From contig CACXNL010000001.1 in assembly GCA_902769055.1 (NCBI GenBank), positions 1 through 56,550 on the forward strand: a DNA stretch of 56,550 nt. Direction: 5' to 3'. Origin of the DNA: an uncultured Pseudomonadota bacterium (GTDB taxonomy: Bacteria > Pseudomonadota > Alphaproteobacteria > RUG11792). Of this stretch, positions 46,185 to 54,410 are shown one piece after another; positions within the stretch are counted from its first letter, which is position 1, and each line of letters begins with the position of its first letter. The translations under genes were made by a program, and so were the position numbers. The notes under the pieces were generated by a model. That model made no database searches. It was given only the letters and a program-made list of their open reading frames with translations, and was not told where the DNA came from.

Positions 46185-47042
46185 GTTATCTAATAGCCAT
46201 TGCACGTTCTCTACCTGGCTGGTATCAAAGTTGCTGACGTCCAGTGTTTTTATTGCTGAACAATTGTAAAACATGGCATGCATATCCGTCACATTGTTCG
46301 TATCAAAGCTGCTTAAATCTAAATTCTCCAAACTAGAACAGCTATAGAACATAGCTTGCATTTTTGTCGCCAGGCTTGTATCAAAATTGCTAACATCCAG
46401 CACACTTACTCCCGAGCATCCATAAAATACATACGCCATATTGGTCACTTTACTTGTATTAAAGTTGCTTACATCCAAGATGCTCACACTGGAACATCCA
46501 TTAAACATATATGACATATCAGTTACGTTGCTTGTATTAAAATTACTTACATCTAGCTCCTCAAGATTAGAGCAGCCATAAAACAAAAGGTGCATATCTG
46601 TTACCTTGCCGGTATTAAAACGGCTTACATCTAAGTTTTCCAAGGTAGAACAGTTGTAAAACATATACGCCATATTGGTTACTTTACTTGTGTTAAAGTT
46701 ACTGACATCTAATATTCCCAGACTGGAGCAGCCGTTAAACATATAGGACATATCTGTTACCTTGCTTGTATTAAAGTTACTTAGATCTAATTCTTGCAAG
46801 CTCGAACATTTATAAAACATATACGCCATGTTTTTTACATTAGTCGTATCAAAGTTGCTTATATCCAAGTTTTTCAGACTGGAGCATCCATAGAACATAG
46901 AGCGCATAGTCGTAACCGAACTTGTATTAAATTTACTAACATCTATTGAATGTAATGCAGAGCAATAACCAAACATATACGACATTTCTGTGACATTACT
47001 TGTATCAGGATTGCCAAAATCTATAGACGATAACCTAAAACA
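46185..47042 (-). repeat. Eleven tandem 78-bp BspA-type LRR units
   Basis: 26-codon units with Cys at regular 26-residue steps. Repeats 4-6 and 7-9 are alike as blocks (both begin with DMSYMFNG-ending units followed by ILDVSNFNTSKVTNMAY units), pointing to a duplication of three units (234 bp). Confidence 0.88.
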
Positions 47043-47403
47043 GTTATAAAACATAGCTCTCAGTGTTGTTGCATTGGAAAGATTTGCCCCACTTAAATCA
47101 ATCTTTGTTTTTGATATTTTATTTGTTGCATCTTTACTTCCATCCCCACACTCTCTGAACATATCGCCTAATGATGTTGGAAATCCAACATATTCAGTGT
47201 TTCCTGTGCCCGGATTTTGCACTGGTCTAAACTCCAATTCAACATTCAATGGAGAATATACGTCTGTGTTAAAGACCTCCCATCTGAAAGCGTTTCCGAG
47301 CACGCTTACCTGATTGCCATTTACAAGCGCTGGAATGATGAGTTTCACGGTGCCTTCAGCATTATTTTGTTTGGGAATACATGTTGCTATACAGTATTCG
47401 CCT

Positions 47404-47409
47404 CCCCCC
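47404..47409. repeat. G6 (C6 on plus) tract at a frame break
   Basis: Six Cs on the plus strand, at the junction between the signal-peptide frame and the repeat-domain frame of BspA-type gene 3. Short compared with known slippage tracts. Confidence 0.75.
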
Positions 47410-47621
47410 GGAAGTAAATGTGAAGTATGAATTGTTAGGATTATTGTTTGTGTTCGTGCATCCATTGAATGTAATTGTCGTGGCATCGCATGATGCCAGA
47501 ACTGAAACAAATGCTAAAGTTTTTATAAAAATATTCATAATTCCCGCTCAATCAAAATTCCATACTCACGAATTTATTCTTTCACAAAATTGTTAATATT
47601 CCGTTAACGTTATAGAAATAT

Positions 47622-49505
47622 TCAATAATCATCCCAATATGCTGGGCAATATGGATGTTTCCGTTTCGCCAATTGTTGTGTCTTCCCAGACTTTGTCCAA
47701 ATATATAGCCCGTTTGAGTAATTTGAAACTTTCCATTTCCCATCTTGACACCCTTTTTTGCTTAGTTTCCCTGAAAATCCAAGATTTCTCTGCACCGAAA
47801 GAGCCACTCTACGTCCTTTTTTCAAAGAAGTTGTGTAGAAATTGTTGTTTTCTATAAAGCATGCAATTTCAACGCCTGGCGGAAATATGATGTCCGGTGG
47901 AGGTCGAAAAATCCATCCCAAAATACCTACAGCAATTGGGATAGTCCCAATAAGTCTCACTTTGGTTTTTAGTAAACACAATACTATACCTCCGATAATT
48001 ATTATATATAGGTCAGATATTTCTGGAGATTTTACGACTATATTTGAACCAGGAATTTCGGATATATAACTCAAAATTGTGTGTAATTTATTTAAAATGA
48101 AACTTAGCATGCTAACTAAAAAATCTGCGTGAAAAATAAGACAAATAATTCCCAGCGGGATAACAGCAAACGTAACCAAAGGAATTGCGACTAGATTTCC
48201 AACTACTCCTGAAATGCTCAGCCTGTTGAAAACCGCGATTGAAATCGGGAGAGTAGCCATAGATGCGATGATAGTGCTTGCGAGAGTTGTTACAATATAG
48301 GATGCTAGTTTTTGCACAATGCCAGAATGATTTTGCATAAAATTATGCAGTGCCGGCTGAAAAGCCTCGTAAAAGGCAACCAATGCTACGACTGCGCAAA
48401 ACGATAGCTGAAAACTGACGAGAAACAGCGCGCCTGGGTCGAAAAGCAGGATTAAAAATGCAGCGACCGAAACACTCCTGAGCGACAAACTCCCGCGCCC
48501 ACACATCACGCTGACTAAAAACACGGTAGTCATTATGAATGCCCGTGTTGCTGAGGGCGAAAATCCGGATAAAGCGAGGTATAAGAATGTTGCCGGGATG
48601 GTAACGGTTGCCGCACACTTCTTGGGATGTACGCGGCTATAAATGCAATTCAAATATTGAAAAAGTTTTGAGAACACTAAAAATATAATCGAAGCTACAA
48701 TAGACATATGTAATCCGGAAATGGCAAGTATATGTGCCGTGCCGGATGCGATGAATTTTTCGCGCACTTCTGGTGGAATTGCAGACTTGTCTCCGGTCAA
48801 CAAGGCGCTGGCTATGCCTCCGGCGGGAGACGACATTTTTTCTAATATACTTTGAGTTAATTTACGTCGCATTTTGTTTATCCAGTTATCAAAACCGTTA
48901 CTCTCCCCTAATTTTACGATGCTATACACAACTCCATTAGCGTCAATTCCGACCAACGAATTGTATTGAATTTGATCGAAAGCACCTGGAATTGCAGGGG
49001 GGTTAAATGGAATGAACTTACCTTTGACCCTGACGATATCTCCTGGCGAAATATGCTCAGTCATTTTGACCGAACAAGTCATCTTCGCTGTTTTTATATA
49101 ATTTAAATTGCTTATATTTATGTCCTTGAAAGTAATTCGTTGCATATTTTTCATAACAGGATGCGTCTCATCCATACTTTTTACAATTGCCTCAAACTTA
49201 ATATTGTCGTAGCCTCCGGAAATAAATTGCTTCTGAGAAAGTAAATTGGTGCATAAAATTCCTCCAGTTTGCACTATATAAAAGCCGAGTGTAAATACTA
49301 AACAGGCATAGCACAAGATTTTGGATTTTCTATAAAATATTATAGAAATTAACGCAACAATTGATATTGCGAATAATAAAGTGCGCCAAGAGGCAAATGG
49401 AAAAAATACACCGAATATTATGCCTATACCTAGTATTACCGGAACAAATAGGGGTAACCTTTCCCGTTCTGAAAATAAAAATTCATTAAAGCCCGTATAT
49501 TTCAA
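47622..49505 (-). CDS. comEC: ComEC/Rec2-family DNA uptake channel protein
   Basis: Inner-membrane channel for single-stranded DNA entry in natural transformation. The N-terminal helices and DUF4131-like region precede the competence domain with LLTGDKSAIP, AHILAISGLHMSI, SGFSPSATRAF and SFQLSF. About ten membrane segments are visible. No C-terminal beta-lactamase domain is present; the last 80 residues are short and charged. The length is 627. It lies 14 nt downstream of comM. Confidence 0.88.
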   Translation of the reverse strand: MKYTGFNEFLFSERERLPLFVPVILGIGIIFGVFFPFASWRTLLFAISIVALISIIFYRKSKILCYACLVFTLGFYIVQTGGILCTNLLSQKQFISGGYDNIKFEAIVKSMDETHPVMKNMQRITFKDINISNLNYIKTAKMTCSVKMTEHISPGDIVRVKGKFIPFNPPAIPGAFDQIQYNSLVGIDANGVVYSIVKLGESNGFDNWINKMRRKLTQSILEKMSSPAGGIASALLTGDKSAIPPEVREKFIASGTAHILAISGLHMSIVASIIFLVFSKLFQYLNCIYSRVHPKKCAATVTIPATFLYLALSGFSPSATRAFIMTTVFLVSVMCGRGSLSLRSVSVAAFLILLFDPGALFLVSFQLSFCAVVALVAFYEAFQPALHNFMQNHSGIVQKLASYIVTTLASTIIASMATLPISIAVFNRLSISGVVGNLVAIPLVTFAVIPLGIICLIFHADFLVSMLSFILNKLHTILSYISEIPGSNIVVKSPEISDLYIIIIGGIVLCLLKTKVRLIGTIPIAVGILGWIFRPPPDIIFPPGVEIACFIENNNFYTTSLKKGRRVALSVQRNLGFSGKLSKKGCQDGKWKVSNYSNGLYIWTKSGKTQQLAKRKHPYCPAYWDDY

Positions 49506-49519
49506 TTTCTGTCCTCATA

Positions 49520-51049
49520 TTACTTGGGAGCACCGGTCACCCGGTATTGGAGTGCCTCGGAGATGTGGTACGGTTTGATGGATGCTTCATTTTTCATATC
49601 CGCAATCGTACGAGCTACCCGCAAGATTTTGTAGCAGCTTCGGGCTGAAATACTCGAATTTTCAACTGCTTTTCGGAAAAAATTCGTCGTTTCTGCATCA
49701 AGTTTCGTTATCTCATCGAGGTATTTTCCTTGCGTCTTCCCATTAAGGTATGACAAATTTAAACCAAATTTTTTAGCACGGCATTTTTGCAATAACCTAG
49801 CCCCCTCGACACGACCACGTATTGTCGCGGAGTTCTCTTTCGGCATGTTTTGAAATAATTCAGATACTTTTACGCTATTTACATGTATAACAATGTCGAA
49901 CCTGTCCAGGATTGGTCCTGAAATTCTATTCCTATAGTCGACAGCGCATTTGGGCGCTTTGGCACATTGCCTCTCAGTCTCCCCGAAATACCCACATTTA
50001 CAAGGGTTCATCGCGGCTATCAGCTGAATATTTGCTGGGTAAGTTATATGCTCCTTGGCACGCGAAATAGTAATTTCACCAGTCTCAAGCGGTTGCCGCA
50101 GCGCTTCTATGACGGAACGCTGAAATTCCGGCAATTCATCTAAAAACAAAACGCCATTGTGTGCCAACGAAATTTCGCCCGGTTTCGCATCAGAACCACC
50201 GCCAACCATCGAAATTAGAGAAGCCGAATTGTGTGGCTCCCGGTACGGCGGATAGTACACCAGTCCCTCCTTAGGTAACATCCCGGCAAGGCTGTATATG
50301 CAGGTAGTCTCCAGGGCTTCGGCTGCTGAAAGTGCGGGCAAAATCGTCCTCATTCTTGATGCCAGCATTGATTTTCCAGATCCTGGAGAACCGATCATCA
50401 GGACGTTATGCCCGCCTGTCGCCGCAACTTCCAACGCTCGTTTGACGAACAACTGTCCACATACGTCTGCCATATCCACACCGAAGTCCAGCTCGTCCGA
50501 TCTCACTGCATTTGCTGAAATTTCAGGCGAACTTATTTGCGTAACGCCTCTTATGTGATTGAGCAGCGAAATTAGGCTAGGTGCTGCAATGATGTTATTG
50601 TTGCCACTCCAAAGCGCTTCGTTTTCGCATTTTTTCGGGCAAATTAGCGATAAATTCTTCTCGTTCGCCAACATCGCTGCACATATCGTTCCTGAAATAT
50701 ACGGCAGAGTTCCGTCAAGACCGAGCTCGCCAACTGACACCGTACTCTCCAGCATCAAAACATCGATTACGTCCATAGCGCCGAAAATCGCCAAAGCTAT
50801 TGGCAAATCGTAATGCGAGCCAGCCTTAGGAATGTCGGCGGGCGCCATATTTACAACGACCTTGCCGGAGGGAAAGCCGATACCAAGCTGAAAAAACGCG
50901 GAACGTACCCGCTCCTTCGCCTCGCCTACGGCTTTATCGGGCAAACCGACGATGCAAAATGAGCTCAATCCGGGCGAGATTTGCGCCTCCACGATTACCT
51001 CTATCGGCTTCATCCCGACGAATGCAACTGTTCTAACTTTGCTTACCAT
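49520..51049 (-). CDS. comM: YifB/ComM-family Mg-chelatase-like ATPase
   Basis: Hexameric AAA+ helicase that drives branch migration during integration of transformed DNA. The N-terminal Lon-like ChlI domain has GLPDKAVGEAKERVR and MAPADIPKAGSHYDLP. The Walker A motif is GSPGSGKSMLASRM, Walker B is GVLFLDELPEF, and a zinc-like CxC...C cluster follows (PCKCGYFG, then CAKAPKCA). The C-terminal Mg_chelatase_C part completes it, and the length of 509 is typical. The start at ATG 51049 is a usual YifB N-terminus. With comEC it forms a two-gene operon. Confidence 0.93.
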   Translation of the reverse strand: MVSKVRTVAFVGMKPIEVIVEAQISPGLSSFCIVGLPDKAVGEAKERVRSAFFQLGIGFPSGKVVVNMAPADIPKAGSHYDLPIALAIFGAMDVIDVLMLESTVSVGELGLDGTLPYISGTICAAMLANEKNLSLICPKKCENEALWSGNNNIIAAPSLISLLNHIRGVTQISSPEISANAVRSDELDFGVDMADVCGQLFVKRALEVAATGGHNVLMIGSPGSGKSMLASRMRTILPALSAAEALETTCIYSLAGMLPKEGLVYYPPYREPHNSASLISMVGGGSDAKPGEISLAHNGVLFLDELPEFQRSVIEALRQPLETGEITISRAKEHITYPANIQLIAAMNPCKCGYFGETERQCAKAPKCAVDYRNRISGPILDRFDIVIHVNSVKVSELFQNMPKENSATIRGRVEGARLLQKCRAKKFGLNLSYLNGKTQGKYLDEITKLDAETTNFFRKAVENSSISARSCYKILRVARTIADMKNEASIKPYHISEALQYRVTGAPK

Positions 51050-51133
51050 GGCGATAAGTCACAGCAATTCACCTTCCCAACATATCAGGTATTTATTAAA
51101 AAACAGTATTGTCAGTCGGCAGCATAACTACTA

Positions 51134-51174
51134 CGGCGACTAGTGCGTTTTCGTTGCCTAGTCGCCGGTTTTTA
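51134..51174 (+). terminator. Strong stem-loop with plus-strand T-run between comM and porin
   Basis: A perfect 10-bp GC-rich stem (51134-51143 and 51158-51167) with a 14-nt loop, followed on the plus strand by GTTTTTAT. Both neighbouring genes are on the minus strand. It may serve as the porin terminator from the other side without a U-run, or end a plus-strand small RNA. Confidence 0.55.
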
Positions 51175-51205
51175 TAGCATCAGTGTAAGCCCTATTTTAA
51201 ACTAT

Positions 51206-52678
51206 TTAGAAACTTACTTTAGCTCCCACAATAAATAGGTCGCTCGTTTGCTTCATTATAGCGTTTCTATCTGAAGCGTCTTTGTATATTCTGTTATACC
51301 TATCGCATGCCGTGTCACAGGATTTCGTCCATACGTGATCATATTCACAGAACACCTTTAGTCCATCGCATATCTTGTAATCCGCTGCCAAAGTTACTGC
51401 GCTTCCTTTTGTATTTGAACCACTATCTACTTTGCGCTTCATGTGATGGAATACTCCGGAGAATGTCCAGTTGTCATTTAAGCAATATTCAGCCCCAATA
51501 TTCCATGCTTTTCCAGCGTTTGAGTTCTTCGTCCCAAGGAAGTTACCAATGTAGCGTTCTTCAGTTTTTCCTGCAACTACACCTTGAGTTGCAGAACCAT
51601 CTCCCTCACCAACTATCTTTTCATCTATTGCTTCCTTCGGAGTTCTGGACTTTCCATTGTCTAAGAAACCAACGCCTATCTTCCACTGTTTATATCCAAC
51701 GGTAGCGCTTAGGTAGTACGCATGGGCGTTGTGTAATTTTATCTTCTTTTCGCCAAGATCGTCCCATTCTACGTTACCTCCACCTTCCGTATCGTATCTC
51801 TTCTTAAAGCTCTTCACTTTTACAGCCTTCGTATCCTCAAAAATGTATACTCCCGAAAGTTTCGTAGTAATACCGTTTTGAAATTCATACGAGTGCGCTA
51901 AAGCTAACGCTATATTGTTCCTTCCAGAAGGTCTCTCATCACCCTTCCCTTTGTTGAATATTCCGCCATCATTGCCATTTGAGGAATCGCCAGCGTGTCT
52001 ATCCCTAGCGCTGTCTCCATGGTGCTTAGTGTCTGGAGTTATAGCCCCAGCAATTTGAAAACCGCTTACTGTTGGAGAGTAGTACACGATTTTTGTTGCT
52101 TTATTGGTATATGCAACATTGTATAAAGGGGATATTACGCCGGTCGCAGGATCGAAGTCACCGGATATATTTCCGTCAAGTCCAGCTGATCCACCTAGTA
52201 GCTGCTGTCCACCATACATACACTTTGCATCAGGTCCCTTTACGTTACCGATCTGCAAAGTTCCCCATCCGTCTCTTGAAAAGGAGAGATACATCTTGCT
52301 AACCCCTGAGCTGCCTTTTATCACATCAATATCGATGTCAGCCATATACTTCGTTCCATTGCTGAGTTTTCCAACCGCCTTTACATCTATATTGGCATCA
52401 TCAGCACCAATCCTCGTCGCACTTGTATCTTTGTCGACCTTCTCATACCCCTCTGGATTGCCTTTATAATACGTGTAATCCGGATTTCCGAAATTCGCAT
52501 GAACCGTAGCAGCGCCTGAAACTATTATTTGAGGCTTTTCTGCTGAATCTTCCTGCTTAACCGATTTTTCTTTCGAGTACTCATCTTTCTCATTCGCATC
52601 GCAAGCTATGTTACAAACAGCCCCGGCAACAACCAACGCCGAAAATTTAGTCAACGAAACCTTACTCATATCCACCAT
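51206..52678 (-). CDS. Gram-negative general porin (outer-membrane beta-barrel)
   Basis: A signal region (residues 4-27, LTKFSALVVAGAVCNIA) is followed by a charged linker (EKDEYSKEKSVKQEDS) and then a barrel built of alternating hydrophobic/aromatic strands. Examples are GTLQIGNVKGPD, KIVYYSPTVSGFQIAGAI and WNIGAEYCLNDNW. It ends with a C-terminal strand closing in Phe (FIVGAKVSF), the outer-membrane assembly signal. This fits Porin_4-type trimeric porins; no specific substrate can be read. ATG 52669 is an alternative start. The linker before the barrel is longer than usual. Confidence 0.85.
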   Translation of the reverse strand: MVDMSKVSLTKFSALVVAGAVCNIACDANEKDEYSKEKSVKQEDSAEKPQIIVSGAATVHANFGNPDYTYYKGNPEGYEKVDKDTSATRIGADDANIDVKAVGKLSNGTKYMADIDIDVIKGSSGVSKMYLSFSRDGWGTLQIGNVKGPDAKCMYGGQQLLGGSAGLDGNISGDFDPATGVISPLYNVAYTNKATKIVYYSPTVSGFQIAGAITPDTKHHGDSARDRHAGDSSNGNDGGIFNKGKGDERPSGRNNIALALAHSYEFQNGITTKLSGVYIFEDTKAVKVKSFKKRYDTEGGGNVEWDDLGEKKIKLHNAHAYYLSATVGYKQWKIGVGFLDNGKSRTPKEAIDEKIVGEGDGSATQGVVAGKTEERYIGNFLGTKNSNAGKAWNIGAEYCLNDNWTFSGVFHHMKRKVDSGSNTKGSAVTLAADYKICDGLKVFCEYDHVWTKSCDTACDRYNRIYKDASDRNAIMKQTSDLFIVGAKVSF

Positions 52679-52755
52679 TTCCCATAAAAAGAGCGATCAC
52701 AGCTAATGGTAGCACATAATATGTCACTCCCATTTATTAAAAAATAATTAAATTT

Positions 52756-52772
52756 GCATAAAATTTTTATGC
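52756..52772. promoter_or_regulatory. Palindrome upstream of the porin gene
   Basis: GCATAAAATTTTTATGC, an inverted repeat with 8-bp arms around one T, about 80 bp before the porin start. The core resembles the palindromes at 17304 and 24873. Confidence 0.35.
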
Positions 52773-52857
52773 CACGTTCAAGTAAAGTATCAGGCATCTG
52801 TTTTTGCTTTATGGATAAACTACCTATTTTGCAGATTTATACAACTTTATATTTTTT

Positions 52858-53841
52858 TTACGTATCACTACCATCTGATTGAAAAATTTTGGTTAATATA
52901 CTAAACATTGCTGAAATTGTTGTAATAGAGTTGATTTCTTGGCGATATTTAGAAGCGTTGAACGTTCCGTAACAGTAGTACGACAAGACCTTCCGAGCGA
53001 GTTTTATAGCTGTCTGTTCATTGTAAAAACCTAACATATACTCCAAATGACGCTTAGCGATTTCGTATTTCTGTTGCCTCGTCATAGGTTCACTTGACAC
53101 CTTGCTGCTTCGGATGAACTCATCAACATCACGCAAAATCCAAGGTTTACCAAGTGCGCCACGCCCTATCATAACGCCGTCGGCTTGGCTCTCTTCTAAT
53201 GCTTGTCCAGCTGTTATTTCATCTATAATGTCGCCATTCGCTATAACTGGTATATTTACCGCCTCCTTCACTGCTCGAATATCCGCCCAATTTGCTGTTC
53301 CTGAATATAATTGCGAACGAGTACGCCCGTGCACCGTTATCATTTGGATGCCCGCATTTTCAGCAATGCGCGCGATAGTCGGGGCATTTTTATGCTCGAA
53401 ATCCCAACCTAAACGCATTTTTAATGTAACAGGAATTGGCACTGCATTCACAACCGCCTCGATTATCTCTGCGGCAAGTTTCTCGTTTTTCATAAGCGCT
53501 GACCCGGCATCCGATTTCACGATTTTTTTGACCGGGCACCCCATATTTATATCAAGAAACTTCGCCCCTAAATCGTAACTCAACTTTGCCGCATCAGTCA
53601 TAACAGCCGGTTCGGCGCCGACAATCTGGACAGAGGTCAACGGGTCATCCGCGTTGTCCATCATTTTGTGAGTTCTCGTAACATTGCGAATGACTGCCTG
53701 ACTGGCTACCATTTCGCTAAACATCAGGAAATCGCCAAATTCACGCACGATTTTCCGAAACGGCAAATCCGTCACGCCAGCCATCGGCGCAAGTATCACA
53801 CGACTTTTCAGCTCAGTTGTTCCAAGAATTAGCTTTTTCAT
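52858..53841 (-). CDS. dusB: tRNA-dihydrouridine synthase B
   Basis: FMN enzyme reducing uridine in tRNA. The TIM barrel begins VILAPMAGVTDLPFR. The catalytic Cys is in INMGCPVKKI, the substrate and FMN segment is KMRLGWD with TVHGRTRSQLY, and the phosphate site is ANGDI and MIGRGALGKPW. The length of 327 fits DusB. It overlaps the upstream lipoprotein gene by 4 nt and is the last gene of a tight cluster that includes fba, ABC-F and the lipoprotein. Confidence 0.93.
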   Translation of the reverse strand: MKKLILGTTELKSRVILAPMAGVTDLPFRKIVREFGDFLMFSEMVASQAVIRNVTRTHKMMDNADDPLTSVQIVGAEPAVMTDAAKLSYDLGAKFLDINMGCPVKKIVKSDAGSALMKNEKLAAEIIEAVVNAVPIPVTLKMRLGWDFEHKNAPTIARIAENAGIQMITVHGRTRSQLYSGTANWADIRAVKEAVNIPVIANGDIIDEITAGQALEESQADGVMIGRGALGKPWILRDVDEFIRSSKVSSEPMTRQQKYEIAKRHLEYMLGFYNEQTAIKLARKVLSYYCYGTFNASKYRQEINSITTISAMFSILTKIFQSDGSDT

Positions 53842-54410
53842 AAGTCAAACGTCACCACATCTACGTCAATTTTATCTGAAACATCTGTATCTATAGCCCT
53901 TTTCAACATCTGTAAATTTTGCGCATTTGTTTTTTGGTCACCTGCTAACACTGCTGCGAAGTGATACAAATTAGGGAAATTTCGTTTATTTATAAGAGCC
54001 AAAGTCGGATCAATATTTTTAATTCCGGCTCCGGGCTCTACATCCTGTGCACCGTAGTTATAGTGTATCCATTTTAATGATTGCCTAAACGCATGAGCAT
54101 TTGTAAATATTGACGCGATAAGTGAATTATTTAATCTAGACGTATCAATTACCAACACTGATTTCCGCGTCGGATGTTTGTGCAAAAATTCGTCTATATC
54201 GAGTGCTATGCCTTTGAAATCTGAAATATTTTGAGGCTTTAAATCAATCGCCAAAGTATATTCGTTTTCTTCAGGCAATGTAGTAAGGGCGATATGCCGT
54301 ACGCTAGATGGATATTTTTGTGACATTGAGTTCGCCCATTTTTGCTCCGTATCTATGCCATTCGAACAGGCAGTCACAAAAATCGCAATAGGTACCAATA
54401 CTTTTCTCAT
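53838..54410 (-). CDS. Lipoprotein of unknown function
   Basis: Not recognised. A signal peptide with lipobox VTAC (Cys15) predicts a lipid-anchored protein of about 175 residues. The rest is a mixed alpha/beta sequence with a LALxxLPEENEYTLAIDL-type strand and a central TRKSVLVIDTSRLN strand. It overlaps dusB by 4 nt and the ABC-F gene by 4 nt, so it is cotranscribed and translationally coupled. That position alone gives no function. Confidence 0.7.
   Translation of the reverse strand: MRKVLVPIAIFVTACSNGIDTEQKWANSMSQKYPSSVRHIALTTLPEENEYTLAIDLKPQNISDFKGIALDIDEFLHKHPTRKSVLVIDTSRLNNSLIASIFTNAHAFRQSLKWIHYNYGAQDVEPGAGIKNIDPTLALINKRNFPNLYHFAAVLAGDQKTNAQNLQMLKRAIDTDVSDKIDVDVVTFDL

Larger units (their letters stand above)
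45484..47538 (-). pseudogene. BspA-type leucine-rich-repeat surface protein 3, frameshifted twice
   Basis: Translation from ATG 47538 gives a signal peptide with a lipobox-like LASC (Cys16), then ATTITFNG and YFTFT as in BspA-type protein 1. It then reaches a G6 tract (47404-47409), after which this frame soon stops. One frame over, the protein runs on as a 26-residue-repeat protein (11 repeats, 46185-47042) to a TGA at 45606-45608. Just before that TGA sits CTCT. Removing one CT would join SNA to LSFSGAENYTL and a further 40-codon beta-rich tail (LTLKSG, ITIANGATLKF) ending at 45484. The first break is mended by G5 or G8. Two breaks suggest a decaying gene or sequencing errors; a switchable G tract is possible. 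The single uninterrupted frame is 45606-47510. Confidence 0.78.

Noticed and set aside
46185-47042. Regular 78-bp repeats that might suggest a CRISPR or satellite array
   Set aside because: The units are in one open frame, encode a known 26-residue surface repeat, and have no constant repeat plus unique spacer structure.
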